The translations under genes and the position numbers were made by a program. This document shows, piece by piece, positions 1-7,114 of a DNA stretch of 20,495 nt. This DNA is from an uncultured Clostridia bacterium. Its GTDB lineage: Bacteria; Bacillota; Clostridia; Oscillospirales; Ruminococcaceae. The DNA lies in assembly GCA_938014855.1 (NCBI GenBank), contig CALLQM010000345.1:1-20495 (forward strand). Reading direction: 5' to 3'. The notes beneath the pieces were generated by a model that did not search any database, was not told the DNA's origin, and worked only from the letters and a program-made list of their open reading frames with translations. Numbering within the stretch: the stretch's first letter is position 1; the number at the start of each line of letters is the position of its first letter.

Positions 1-1332
1 AATATCACCGGACTGTGCATGAGTAAGCCCCCATTCAATCGCGGCATAGCGATCCGGTATGACCTCGCAGGGCGTATCCGGATGTTGTTTGATACCCGGC
101 ATCGCGTCCTCAATGATCTGCATTTCGTCTTCATCACGCGGATTATCGGATGTCAGAATGACATAATCGGAAAGACGTGCCACAATTTCCGCCATGATCT
201 TTCGCTTGCCCCTGTCGCGGTTGCCCGCACAGCCAAACAGCGTAATAATTCTTCCGTGGGCAAACTTGCGCATCGTAGAAATAATCTTTTCCAGTCCATC
301 CGGACTGTGCGCATAGTCACGGATTACAATATAATCGGTATCGGTTTGAAGCACTTCAATGCGTCCAACCACGCCTTGACAGGTATTGAGTCCTGCGGCT
401 GTCTCTTCCAGTGAAAGCCCCAGCGTCAGACATGCAACCGCCGCCGCCATCGCATTGGAAACCGAAAAATCTCCTGGAATCGGCAGTTTAATGCGTGCAA
501 TTTGGCTGTTGCCGACAATCATGAATTTGCTCGAATCCGGATAGGAGCGAATCTCCTTTGCGGTATAATCTGCGGCATTATTTACAATTGAAAAGGTCTG
601 CACATTACAGGGCACTTCCGATGCAAGCCGCTGTCCATAAGAATCGTCAAAATTAATAACCGCATTGTCACACATCGAAAACAGCTTTTTCTTTGCCTGA
701 TAATAGTTTTTCATATTGACATGATAATCCAAATGGTCTTGGGTCAGATTCGTAAAGACCGCGGTTTTAAAATACAATCCTGCCAGCCGCTTTTGATCCA
801 ATGCATGTGAGGAGCATTCCATCACGACATAATCACAGCCGGCGCCTGCCATGCGTGCCAGCATGCTGTGTAACGCGAGCGGATCGGGCGTGGTATGTTT
901 GGCAGGCAGAACAATGTCATCAATTTCATTGTGGATGGTTCCCAAAAGCCCAACTTTTTTCCCTGTTGACTCTAAAATATGTTTGAGCATACAAGTGATT
1001 GTCGTTTTTCCATTTGTACCGGTCACGCCAACCAATGTTAATCTCTGCGCGGGATTTCCATACCAGTTGCCGCAAAGGATTCCATAAGCATAGCGCGTAT
1101 CTTTACACAGCAGTTGATTTTCTATTCCCAAATCATGCTCACACACCACCGCCGCAGCTCCTGCGTCCAGCGCTTCCTGTGCATGATCATGCCCATCAAA
1201 TTTTCCGCCTTTGATGCAAACGAACAGATTTCCTTTTTCTATTTGTCTGGAATCAGCGGTAATTCCGGTCACTTCACAGTCCGGGATCCGGCCGATAAAC
1301 TCCAGTCCACCGACCAATCGTTTTAACCGCAT
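1..1332 (-). CDS. murE: UDP-N-acetylmuramoyl-tripeptide synthetase MurE (partial, C-terminus beyond left edge)
   Basis: Cytoplasmic Mur ligase that adds the third residue, here probably meso-diaminopimelate, to UDP-MurNAc-L-Ala-D-Glu using ATP. I translated it by hand from the complement: 444 codons are open from the ATG at 1332 to base 1, with no stop. The ATP-binding loop VGVTGTNGKTT lies at residues 101-111. A DNPR motif at about residues 396-399 is the family signature for meso-DAP recognition (lysine-type enzymes differ there). An ARF-like substrate region and the VVMECSSHALDQ segment also fit. A full MurE is about 480-500 aa, so roughly 40-50 residues are missing. The start has a ribosome site (AAGGGGG, 8 nt spacing). 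It follows the PBP gene by 34 nt on the same strand and belongs to the dcw operon. Confidence 0.97.
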   Translation of the reverse strand, partial: MRLKRLVGGLEFIGRIPDCEVTGITADSRQIEKGNLFVCIKGGKFDGHDHAQEALDAGAAAVVCEHDLGIENQLLCKDTRYAYGILCGNWYGNPAQRLTLVGVTGTNGKTTITCMLKHILESTGKKVGLLGTIHNEIDDIVLPAKHTTPDPLALHSMLARMAGAGCDYVVMECSSHALDQKRLAGLYFKTAVFTNLTQDHLDYHVNMKNYYQAKKKLFSMCDNAVINFDDSYGQRLASEVPCNVQTFSIVNNAADYTAKEIRSYPDSSKFMIVGNSQIARIKLPIPGDFSVSNAMAAAVACLTLGLSLEETAAGLNTCQGVVGRIEVLQTDTDYIVIRDYAHSPDGLEKIISTMRKFAHGRIITLFGCAGNRDRGKRKIMAEIVARLSDYVILTSDNPRDEDEMQIIEDAMPGIKQHPDTPCEVIPDRYAAIEWGLTHAQSGDI

Positions 1333-1366
1333 ATAAATAGCCCCCTTGCATTGATTTTCGCCAATT

Positions 1367-3610
1367 TTATTCCGATTGCTGGCTGCTGTCTGCGGTCGCA
1401 AATTCCACCGTAACAATCGTACCCGGCTCAACCGTTTCCCCGGCTGCCGGAGACTGGGAAACCGCAGCAGTCAGCGATCCGTCGATTCCTTCACCGGAAG
1501 CTGCAAAATTCAGCCCCGCATCCGTAATCAATTGATTTGCCGCACTGCCGGATTTTCCTTTTACATCCGGAACGGTAACCATCTGTTCCTCATCGAATTC
1601 TTCCGTATAAATTACAACGGTTCCGCCTTCGGGAATCAATTCACCCGCTCCGGGGATTTGGCGAACAACCTTCGTTCCCTCGCCGACCGTACGGAATTTC
1701 AGCCCCGCAATACGCAAATCGGCTTCGGCTTCGTGAATATCCATGTTGGTAATATAGATCATCTTAGTTGTAGTTTTATCCAGTTCTTCCTGTGTATACT
1801 GCGGTTCAATGCCTAAATACGGAAGCGTATCCGCCAAAATGGAACCAACGATTGGAGCCGCAATTGTAGAGCCGTACGCATTGTACAAGTCCGGCTCATC
1901 AAGCATAACAAGACATCCGATTTTTGGGTCTTCCACCGGTGCAAATCCGAAGAACGAAAGAATGTTTTTCGAACTTTCACCGATTTTTTCGGAAGTACCC
2001 GTTTTGCCGCCTACACGGTAACCCGGAATTTGAGCTTTACGTCCGGAACCGTCTGCAACAACCTGTTCCAGCATCAAACTAAGATCCTTGGAAGTCTCTT
2101 CTGAAATCACCTGACGCTTAACCACCGGATCAATATTGGAAATTACATTTTCATCTGTGTCAAGAATTTGTTTGACAACATAAGGCTGCATCAGATTTCC
2201 GCCGTTAACCGCCGCAGAGCATGCAGTAATCAGCTGAATCGATGTGATTTTAAATGTCTGGCCAAAGGAAGCGGAAGATAGTTCGGAAAGCCCCATATCC
2301 TTTTCCTTATAATAAATACTGGCCGCTTCGCCGGGCAGATCAATGTCTGTGCCCTCGGTTAGGCCGAAATTTGCAAAGTTTTCGCTGAAATTATGTACAC
2401 CAAGATGTTGACCGATTGTGATAAATGCCGGGTTGCAGGAATTGGTAATTGCTTGGGTAAACGTCTGCACACCGTGGCCTTTATGTCTGCTCGCCCAAAT
2501 CCAGCAATGCTGAATTCGTCCATTTACTTCGATATATCCTGGACAGTAAAACGTGCTGTTCTTTGTATCCGTGCCGTATTCCAGCGCGCCCGCCGACGTT
2601 ACAATTTTAAAGACCGAACCGGGCTCATACGGGTCCGAGATCGCTTTGTTTCTCCATTGTCCGAACTGCGCGTTTGCCAAAGAATCCTTTTTGGAGTCTT
2701 CCTGCTCCACTGTATTCATTTCTTCCAATGCTTTTTTTACTTCGGGGTCAAAGATTTCATATGGCTCATTGGGGTCAAAATCCGGTTTTGTTGACATCGC
2801 AAGAATCTGTCCGGTCTTGACATCCATTACAATTCCGACCGCACGCTCACCCACACTGTGTTCTTTGACCGCTGTTTCCAAATTCTTTTCTACATAATGC
2901 TGAATTTGTTCGTCAATCGTCAGCACAAGCGTATTGCCGTTTTGCGGGTCATAAGCCTGCTCATACTGCATCGGCATCGTAACACCGCGGGAATTTTTGA
3001 GCGAAACAACGCGTCCCGGTGTTCCCGCAAGGGTTTTATTATAATAGGACTCAAGCCCATATGCGCCAACATTATCTTTATTGGTAAATCCCAAAACAGT
3101 CGCGGCAAAATTGCCGTATGGATAGTAGCGGCGGGTGTCTTCTTCGAGAAAAATTGCATTTCCCACACCGATTTCATACGCAAACTCGGTCACTTTATCC
3201 GCATCCGGACGCTCCACCTTGGTTTTCAGCACTTCATACTGGCTCTGCGTCCTTTTCATTTTTTTCGTTATAAACTCCTGATCAAGATCAAGAAGTTCAG
3301 AAAGTCCCTCAACAAGCGCTTTTTGTTTTTCCTCTTTTAAGTTGGATGCCTGCAAAGGCGAAATGCAGACAGAGGAAACGGTTGCGCTTTTTGCAAGAAT
3401 CTTTCCATTGCAGTCCCGAATCTCGCCGCGCTCTGCGCCGATGCGTGTGCTCTGCATTTGCTGACCGAGTGCCTTCTCCTGCAATTCCACGCCCTGCACA
3501 ATCTGCAGTTTGAATAAAGAGTGCAAAACTACGCAAAAACCAAGCACGATCATGCCGCTCAGCGCAACAATCATGCGGGTTTTCATGCGATAGCTTGGAG
3601 TTTTTGCCAT
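1367..3610 (-). CDS. spoVD: Penicillin-binding protein, SpoVD/FtsI-type transpeptidase with two PASTA domains
   Basis: Class B PBP: a membrane-anchored D,D-transpeptidase that cross-links peptidoglycan at the septum or in the spore cortex. It is 747 aa. There is one membrane segment (about residues 12-32), then a PBP dimerisation domain (about 50-210). The transpeptidase domain has active-site Ser332 in SVFK (S332-K335), the SCN motif at 391-393 and KTG at 536-538. Two PASTA repeats follow at about 612-670 and 677-738. All catalytic motifs are intact. By position in the cluster it corresponds to pbpB/ftsI or spoVD of Bacillus; sequence reading alone does not separate the vegetative from the sporulation role, so the symbol is tentative. 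The ribosome site is poor (AAAGGA, about 13 nt from the ATG). The 164-nt gap before it holds an unusual hairpin (3689-3740). Confidence 0.95.
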   Translation of the reverse strand: MAKTPSYRMKTRMIVALSGMIVLGFCVVLHSLFKLQIVQGVELQEKALGQQMQSTRIGAERGEIRDCNGKILAKSATVSSVCISPLQASNLKEEKQKALVEGLSELLDLDQEFITKKMKRTQSQYEVLKTKVERPDADKVTEFAYEIGVGNAIFLEEDTRRYYPYGNFAATVLGFTNKDNVGAYGLESYYNKTLAGTPGRVVSLKNSRGVTMPMQYEQAYDPQNGNTLVLTIDEQIQHYVEKNLETAVKEHSVGERAVGIVMDVKTGQILAMSTKPDFDPNEPYEIFDPEVKKALEEMNTVEQEDSKKDSLANAQFGQWRNKAISDPYEPGSVFKIVTSAGALEYGTDTKNSTFYCPGYIEVNGRIQHCWIWASRHKGHGVQTFTQAITNSCNPAFITIGQHLGVHNFSENFANFGLTEGTDIDLPGEAASIYYKEKDMGLSELSSASFGQTFKITSIQLITACSAAVNGGNLMQPYVVKQILDTDENVISNIDPVVKRQVISEETSKDLSLMLEQVVADGSGRKAQIPGYRVGGKTGTSEKIGESSKNILSFFGFAPVEDPKIGCLVMLDEPDLYNAYGSTIAAPIVGSILADTLPYLGIEPQYTQEELDKTTTKMIYITNMDIHEAEADLRIAGLKFRTVGEGTKVVRQIPGAGELIPEGGTVVIYTEEFDEEQMVTVPDVKGKSGSAANQLITDAGLNFAASGEGIDGSLTAAVSQSPAAGETVEPGTIVTVEFATADSSQQSE

Positions 3611-3688
3611 AGCGATATACCAGTCCTTTACAAAATGAAAATCCCAGCATAGGAGTCTAATCGTGTCGAAATCACTCTAAAAGAGACG

Positions 3689-3740
3689 AAAGCAAGAAGT
3701 ATTCCGGGCAGAGTCCTGTCCCTTTTACGCTTCTTGCTTT
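3689..3740 (-). promoter_or_regulatory. Two-tier RNA hairpin between ftsL and the PBP gene
   Basis: An 11-bp perfect outer stem (AAAGCAAGAAG at 3689-3699 against CTTCTTGCTTT at 3730-3740) encloses an inner stem (GGGCAG 3706-3711 against CTG-CCC 3716-3722, one bulged base). On the transcribed minus strand the outer stem is followed by a T-rich but interrupted stretch (TTTCGTCTCTTTT). It could be a leaky terminator or attenuator, or a processing or stability hairpin, separating mraZ-rsmH-ftsL from PBP-murE. The pairing is seen directly; the role is inference. Confidence 0.6.
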
Positions 3741-3774
3741 TGAAACCACCCAAATGTGTATTTAAATGTATATT

Positions 3775-4272
3775 TTATTGCTCTGCGATGTATTCCTGTA
3801 CATTCTTAACGGACAGGCGAATATGATCTAAAATCGTCATCTTCGGCGACTGGTTGGTTAATTCGATCTTATCCCCTTCGCATAAATTCACATACGAAAC
3901 TTGTCCTTTGTCCATGGCATACATGCCGAGTGTCTGGGTTGCATAATCTTCTACGTTGCGCAGAGAAATTTTTGATTCAAGCTCGGCACTCAAACGTGTG
4001 CTTTCGCTCTTATATTCATCCAGCATTGCATTTTGTTTGCTGATCTGCGCATTTAGCTCGGTTAACAGCGCTCTGCTGTACAGCATAAAAATCACCACGC
4101 CAGCCAGCACCGCCACGGTGGCTAGGAATTTGATGGTTGCGCGCATTCTGGCGCGCGCTCTTGCTTTTTTGCTTGGTTTTGCAATGACCAAACGAGGTTT
4201 TTTAACCTGGGATTTTGAATTGAATTTTTCAAAATCATAAGCTGCACTGCCATTCATGAAACGTGTTTGCAT
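3775..4272 (-). CDS. ftsL: FtsL-like septum formation protein
   Basis: Small bitopic division protein. It is placed by position (directly after rsmH and before the PBP) and by architecture: a basic cytoplasmic N-terminus rich in Lys/Arg (about residues 24-44), one membrane helix (about 47-66), then a charged heptad-like coiled coil (about 70-104) ending in a NVEDYATQTLGM-type segment typical of the FtsL/DivIC fold. FtsL would bridge DivIB/FtsQ and DivIC/FtsB to the septal PBP and FtsW. It is 165 aa from the ATG at 4272, longer than Bacillus FtsL because of the tails at both ends. The frame also allows a TTG start at 4287 (170 aa). I prefer the ATG, preceded by GTGGA at 6 nt, but this is uncertain. 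FtsL proteins diverge fast, so the call relies partly on context. Confidence 0.85.
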   Translation of the reverse strand: MQTRFMNGSAAYDFEKFNSKSQVKKPRLVIAKPSKKARARARMRATIKFLATVAVLAGVVIFMLYSRALLTELNAQISKQNAMLDEYKSESTRLSAELESKISLRNVEDYATQTLGMYAMDKGQVSYVNLCEGDKIELTNQSPKMTILDHIRLSVKNVQEYIAEQ

Positions 4273-4302
4273 GGCGGTTCCACTCAAACATTCTTTGTTA
4301 AT

Positions 4303-5241
4303 TTATAATTTTTCAATAATCCGAAGTTTTGCACTTTTACTCCGGTTGTTGACCAAAAGTTCTTGTGGTGAAGCCTCGATCGGTTTCCGGTTGATCAATT
4401 TACCTTTTGGCTTATTGCCACAAACACAGATTGGGAAATCCGGCGGACAGGTACATCCCTTGCAAAGCTGGGCAAACCGACGTTTTACCATACGGTCTTC
4501 CAAAGAATGAAACGTAATGATTACCATACGGCCGCCCGGATTGAGCCGATCAAATGCCTCTTCCAAAAAGAGAGAAAGGCTGGCAAGTTCGCCGTTTACT
4601 TCAATACGAATCGCCTGAAATACCCGTTTGGCGGGATGGCCGCCTACTCGTCGTGCTTTGGCAGGAATTGCCTGCCGAATCAACTCAGACAGTTCACCGG
4701 TTGTTTCCACCGGTTTGGTTTCCCGCGCACGCAGAATTGCTTTTGCAATCGCGGGAGTAAAGCGTTCTTCACCGTAATCATGAAAAATGCGGCAAAGCTG
4801 CTTAAAGTCGTACGTATTTACGACGTCGTACGCGGAAAGCCCGCTTTTGCTCATTCGCATATCAAGCGGAGCATCATGCATATAGGAAAACCCTCGGTCG
4901 GGTGTATCCAGCTGAAAAGAAGAAACCCCCAAATCAAGCAAAATGCCGTCGACGGAATCAATTGATAGTCGATCCAAGACACTGCAAAGCTCGGAAAAAT
5001 CGCTTTGCACCACCTGCGCGGCCGGATAATCTGCGAGCCGCTCAGATGCAACCGCAACGGCATCGGGGTCTTTATCAATTGCAATCAGTCTTCCCGGTTT
5101 GGAAAGGCGTTTTGCAATTTCACAGGAATGTCCGGCTCCTCCGGCGGTACCATCGACATAAATTCCATTCGGCCGAATGGCAAGGCCGTCGATGCATTCC
5201 TCTAACATAACTGAGATGTGATGAAAATCGATGTGTTTCAT
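4303..5241 (-). CDS. rsmH: 16S rRNA (cytosine(1402)-N(4))-methyltransferase RsmH
   Basis: SAM-dependent methyltransferase (formerly MraW) that modifies C1402 in the ribosomal P site. It is 312 aa, the usual family length. It shows the hallmark N-terminus HHISVMLEECI, the SAM loop DGTAGGAGHS (about residues 30-39), the acidic DKDP at 56-59, LLDLGVSS at 101-108, the RGFSYMHDAPLDMRM segment, and VNGELASL plus ITFHSLEDRMVK near the C-terminus. A cysteine cluster (CKGCTCPPDFPICVCG) lies close to the end, as in other Clostridia. The start ATG is 1 nt after the mraZ stop, which implies translational coupling. ftsL follows by 30 nt (or 15 nt if the TTG start is used). Confidence 0.98.
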   Translation of the reverse strand: MKHIDFHHISVMLEECIDGLAIRPNGIYVDGTAGGAGHSCEIAKRLSKPGRLIAIDKDPDAVAVASERLADYPAAQVVQSDFSELCSVLDRLSIDSVDGILLDLGVSSFQLDTPDRGFSYMHDAPLDMRMSKSGLSAYDVVNTYDFKQLCRIFHDYGEERFTPAIAKAILRARETKPVETTGELSELIRQAIPAKARRVGGHPAKRVFQAIRIEVNGELASLSLFLEEAFDRLNPGGRMVIITFHSLEDRMVKRRFAQLCKGCTCPPDFPICVCGNKPKGKLINRKPIEASPQELLVNNRSKSAKLRIIEKL

Positions 5242-5242
5242 T

Positions 5243-5662
5243 TTAAAATCCTAACTCATCCATGGCGGAAGCGATTGTTTCAGCGGTCAATTGTTCGTTA
5301 TTGCGCTCCCAGCGCTCGGTGTCCCAAATTTCCGCACGGCTGGAAACTCCGGCAACCGTTACATCCCGCTCCAACCCTGCAAATTGTCTTAAATGCGCCG
5401 GAATCAATACCCTGCCTTGTTTGTCTGCCTCTACTTCGGCAGCCCCGGCAAAGAAAAATCGATTCAGCGGCGCTGATTTTGAAATGGGCAATTGACGAAG
5501 TTTTGCGGCCAGCTGTTCCCATTCTTTCATGGAATAAACAAACAAACAGTTGTCCAAACCACGCGTAATGATAAAATGCTCTCCAAGCTCTTCACGCAGG
5601 CGAATTGGAAAATTCACTCTGCCTTTCGAGTCCAGGGTGTGGTTGTATTGACCTGTGAGCAT
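5243..5662 (-). CDS. mraZ: Transcriptional regulator MraZ
   Basis: First gene of the dcw cluster; a SpoVT/AbrB-like DNA-binding protein forming a ring and acting on its own promoter. It is 139 aa, within the usual 140-150. Two tandem MraZ half-domains are visible, each with the DxxxR DNA-contact motif: D11-R15 (DSKGR) and D80-R84 (DKQGR), the latter followed by LIP. The N-terminus MLTGQYNHTLDSKGRV is very typical. The start has an excellent ribosome site (GGAGGTGATA directly before AAATG). Four GTGG boxes spaced in multiples of 10 bp lie just upstream (5691-5740), below a good promoter (5744-5772), consistent with autoregulation of the cluster. Confidence 0.98.
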   Translation of the reverse strand: MLTGQYNHTLDSKGRVNFPIRLREELGEHFIITRGLDNCLFVYSMKEWEQLAAKLRQLPISKSAPLNRFFFAGAAEVEADKQGRVLIPAHLRQFAGLERDVTVAGVSSRAEIWDTERWERNNEQLTAETIASAMDELGF

Positions 5663-5690
5663 TTTATCACCTCCAAAGGGTAATATTTCA

Positions 5691-5740
5691 CCACTCGCCG
5701 GATTTTTCCTCCACTTTTAACCACTTTTCCCCACTTACGT
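5691..5740 (-). promoter_or_regulatory. MraZ operator: phased GTGG boxes
   Basis: On the plus strand CCAC starts at 5691, 5711, 5721 and 5731, so on the transcribed strand GTGG recurs in strict 10-bp register with one register (5701) lacking a box. Three adjacent copies share the longer form AAGTGG. MraZ of other bacteria binds short G-rich direct repeats (TGGGN in E. coli) at about 10-bp period in the mraZ leader, so these are the expected sites. They start just downstream of the -10 element and reach towards the mraZ ribosome site. Binding is inferred from position and repeat geometry. Confidence 0.82.
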
Positions 5741-5743
5741 ATT

Positions 5744-5772
5744 ATTATACTGACAAGCTATTAGAATTGCAA
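5744..5772 (-). promoter_or_regulatory. Promoter of the mraZ/dcw operon
   Basis: On the minus strand: -35 TTGCAA (5767-5772), 17-nt spacer, perfect -10 TATAAT (5744-5749). Transcription would start near 5737, at the first GTGG box, giving a leader of about 75 nt before the mraZ ATG. Sigma-A type by consensus. Confidence 0.8.
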
Positions 5773-5780
5773 GTCCCTTT

Positions 5781-6080
5781 ACCCTGTATCTGCAAAAAAA
5801 AATTACAATTCAAATTCTTTTTTACAGCATAATCTCCATATTTTCGACATTTATTTTTTATTTTTTACATATTTTGTTGAATAAGTTCCGTATATTGTAA
5901 CTTAAACCCCTTATTGGTAGATTATCCAATAATATCCAATGTTGTTATTTTATTTCAGAACCATAAACAAAATACAGAAATATATAACCCTTACATTGCA
6001 TCGGCTACCTTATTTATATAGTATCTGCGATCAATTTTTTTCTATCCAACAAATCATGCAGCAAATCAGCATATGACAGC
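5781..6080. other. AT-rich noncoding stretch upstream of the dcw promoter
   Basis: About 300 bases without a credible gene on either strand. Composition is strongly A/T with many homopolymer runs. Recognisable items are an inverted repeat with direct repeats at 5911-5940 and a single TGTCGAA on the minus strand (5843-5849), the core of the Spo0A box. I see no tRNA, no riboswitch consensus and no terminator until 6081. It may serve as an UP-element or activator region for the dcw promoter or as intrinsically curved DNA; neither is shown. Confidence 0.6.
5911..5940. repeat. TTATTGG/CCAATAA inverted repeat with TATCCAAT direct repeat
   Basis: TTATTGG (5911-5917) and CCAATAA (5926-5932) are perfect 7-bp arms around an 8-nt centre. 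TATCCAAT occurs at 5923-5930 and again at 5933-5940, exactly 10 bp apart. This is protein-binding-site-like geometry about 140 bp upstream of the dcw -35 element. No regulator can be named. Confidence 0.45.
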
Positions 6081-6115
6081 AAAAAACTCCACGGCAAATG
6101 CCGCGGAGTTTTTTT
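6081..6115. terminator. Bidirectional rho-independent terminator after the immA-like gene
   Basis: Arms AACTCC-A-CGGCA (6085-6096) and TGCCG-C-GGAGTT (6099-6110) pair over 12 positions with one A/C mismatch and a 2-nt loop. There is an A run on the left and a T run on the right, so it can act on both strands. The stem starts directly beyond the stop codon of the metalloprotease gene and insulates that transcript from the dcw region. Confidence 0.85.
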
Positions 6116-6554
6116 AATGTTTCACACAATATGCAACCACTTGTTCCGGCAAAGCTGTAAAGCGTGCGATTTGGCTCGCTGTCCAGCCGTTGCAGCAGCA
6201 ATCATCAACCGTTTGATGATCCAGCAGCAAATAGCCGGCAAATAAATCCGCTTCCCGCTCAAACCGAGCTGTTACAAAATTGGTTTTGGATTTTAAAAAC
6301 ATAGAGTTCTGACGAGAATGGAGCACAGCATGTCCCAATTCATGCGCACAAACTGCTCGCTGCTCCTGTTCATTTAATAAATCGGAATTCAAATAAATAA
6401 TCTGTGCACCCAAGATAGAAGTATAAAATCCCCGGATATTGGGCGGCAGTTCGACTTGCAGCACAGAAATGTCCAAATTTTCACAGATCACAAATGGATC
6501 AGTGCTACCAAAATGTGCGGCAAGCCCGACCGCAGATTTTTTAATAGCTTCCAT
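6114..6554 (-). CDS. ImmA/IrrE-family metallo-endopeptidase
   Basis: Small zinc protease of the kind that cleaves or inactivates a partner XRE repressor. It is 146 aa. The catalytic motif HELGH is at residues 71-75 (AVCAHELGHAVLH), with a likely third ligand Glu101 in the FEREADLFAGYLL segment. The N-terminal half ends in a GFY...IIYLN strand pair typical of the family. A CCC triplet at 119-121 is unusual. The start is fixed by AGGAGG 5 nt before the ATG. It lies 12 nt after the XRE gene on the same strand, the immR-immA arrangement known from ICEBs1 and many phages, so its substrate is probably the neighbouring repressor. No integrase or excisionase accompanies it here. Confidence 0.9.
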   Translation of the reverse strand: MEAIKKSAVGLAAHFGSTDPFVICENLDISVLQVELPPNIRGFYTSILGAQIIYLNSDLLNEQEQRAVCAHELGHAVLHSRQNSMFLKSKTNFVTARFEREADLFAGYLLLDHQTVDDCCCNGWTASQIARFTALPEQVVAYCVKH

Positions 6555-6566
6555 GGAATCCTCCTG

Positions 6567-6971
6567 TTAATGTTCGTCCTCATCGTTTGGATGTTTGCGG
6601 CGCAGTTTGTCCACTGCTACCATGGCTCCGATTTCGATTGCACGAATGACCTGCGCAACATCCTCATCGGACATCGGCACACCATCAAACATGAGTCCCT
6701 CTTGATTAAGCAAACGGTTACGGAACTGGTCAATCACTTCGTTGAGTTCTGCATTAGGTGCGGTATCGTCGGACACGGGGCTGTCCATTAAGAAATAGTC
6801 GCTTGATACATGAAACAGGCGGCAGATCGCGGTAAGGGTGGAATTATCCGGTTCCCGCCTGCCCTGCTCATACATTCCAACGGTACTGGGCGATACCCCC
6901 AAAGCATCGGCCAGTGCCTGTTGCGTCATATTATGTTTTTTGCGCAGTTCTTTTAATCTATTTCTCACCAT
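6567..6971 (-). CDS. XRE-family transcriptional repressor (ImmR-like)
   Basis: 134 aa from the ATG at 6971, which has GAGGTG 6 nt upstream; a GTG at 6980 is in frame but lacks a spaced ribosome site. The N-terminus is a Cro/CI-type helix-turn-helix: RLKELRKKHNMTQQALADAL, then GVSPSTVGMYEQGRREPD (about residues 5-42). The C-terminal part (LMFDGVPMSDEDVAQVIRAIEIG) resembles that of many Firmicutes phage and ICE repressors paired with ImmA proteases. Its own promoter has a palindrome CACATTATGTG in the -35/-10 spacer. Two related palindromes cover the divergent promoter, suggesting that it represses both itself and the plus-strand genes. The target sites are inferred, not shown. Confidence 0.92.
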   Translation of the reverse strand: MVRNRLKELRKKHNMTQQALADALGVSPSTVGMYEQGRREPDNSTLTAICRLFHVSSDYFLMDSPVSDDTAPNAELNEVIDQFRNRLLNQEGLMFDGVPMSDEDVAQVIRAIEIGAMVAVDKLRRKHPNDEDEH

Positions 6972-6992
6972 AACGAACACCTCACTGTTTCC

Positions 6993-7021
6993 ATATTATC
7001 ACATAATGTGTAGTTACGCAA
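6993..7021 (-). promoter_or_regulatory. Promoter of the XRE-immA genes with embedded operator O1
   Basis: Minus strand: -35 TTGCGT (7016-7021), 17-nt spacer, -10 TAATAT (6993-6998) preceded by TGA (extended -10). The spacer contains the perfect palindrome CACATTATGTG (7000-7010), so a bound protein would block the promoter. Confidence 0.68.
7000..7010. promoter_or_regulatory. Operator O1 (CACA-N3-TGTG)
   Basis: Perfect 11-bp palindrome. In the minus-strand reading its surroundings are CTACAC-ATTAT-GTGATA. It shares TACAC-N5-GTG with O2 (7063-7073) and O3 (7104-7114). It is the probable autoregulatory site of the XRE repressor. Confidence 0.65.
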
Positions 7022-7053
7022 GATAGATTTGAAATATTTGTGTAATTTTTTCA

Positions 7054-7082
7054 TTGACACTACACTATTCGTGTGATACTCT
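7054..7082 (+). promoter_or_regulatory. Divergent promoter of the sigma-like cassette
   Basis: Plus strand: perfect -35 TTGACA (7054-7059), 17-nt spacer, -10 TACTCT (7077-7082) with the TGA extension immediately before it. The start would be near 7089, about 46 nt before the first ATG. The consensus -35 suggests strong expression when not repressed. Operator O2 lies within the spacer. Confidence 0.7.
7063..7073. promoter_or_regulatory. Operator O2 within the rightward promoter
   Basis: CACTATTCGTG, flanked as CTACAC...GTGTGATA, matches O1 and O3 with one change in each half. It occupies the same place between -35 and -10 as O1 does in the opposing promoter. Its centre is 63 bp from the O1 centre, about six helical turns. 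Confidence 0.6.
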
Positions 7083-7103
7083 TAAATTAGAACGTACGTT
7101 TTA

Positions 7104-7114
7104 CACACTTTGTG
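7104..7114. promoter_or_regulatory. Operator O3 downstream of the rightward promoter
   Basis: CACACTTTGTG within TTACAC-ACTTT-GTGATA. It shares 13 of the 17 surrounding positions with O1 (minus-strand reading CTACACATTATGTGATA). It lies at about +15 to +25 of the predicted transcript, 41 bp (about four turns) from O2 and just before the ribosome site GGAGG (7120-7124). Confidence 0.6.

Noticed and set aside
19..1326. Several plus-strand open frames (for example 19-414, 801-986, 999-1214)
   Set aside because: They lie antisense to murE, have no ribosome sites and give no recognisable protein; the minus strand translates as a continuous Mur ligase.
1376..3340. Plus-strand frames opposite the PBP gene, up to 160 aa
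   Set aside because: Antisense shadows of a gene with all catalytic motifs intact.
3309..3650. 113-aa minus-strand frame overlapping the PBP start
   Set aside because: It is the PBP 5' end in another frame, with Arg/Cys-rich, unfamily-like sequence and no own ribosome site.
5663..6113. RNA gene or riboswitch in the long gap
   Set aside because: Scanned for tRNA-like cloverleaf ends and stable GC stems; only the 6081-6115 terminator hairpin is convincing.
6456..6791. 111-aa plus-strand frame across the immA/XRE junction
   Set aside because: Antisense to two genes with clear families and ribosome sites; no start signal.
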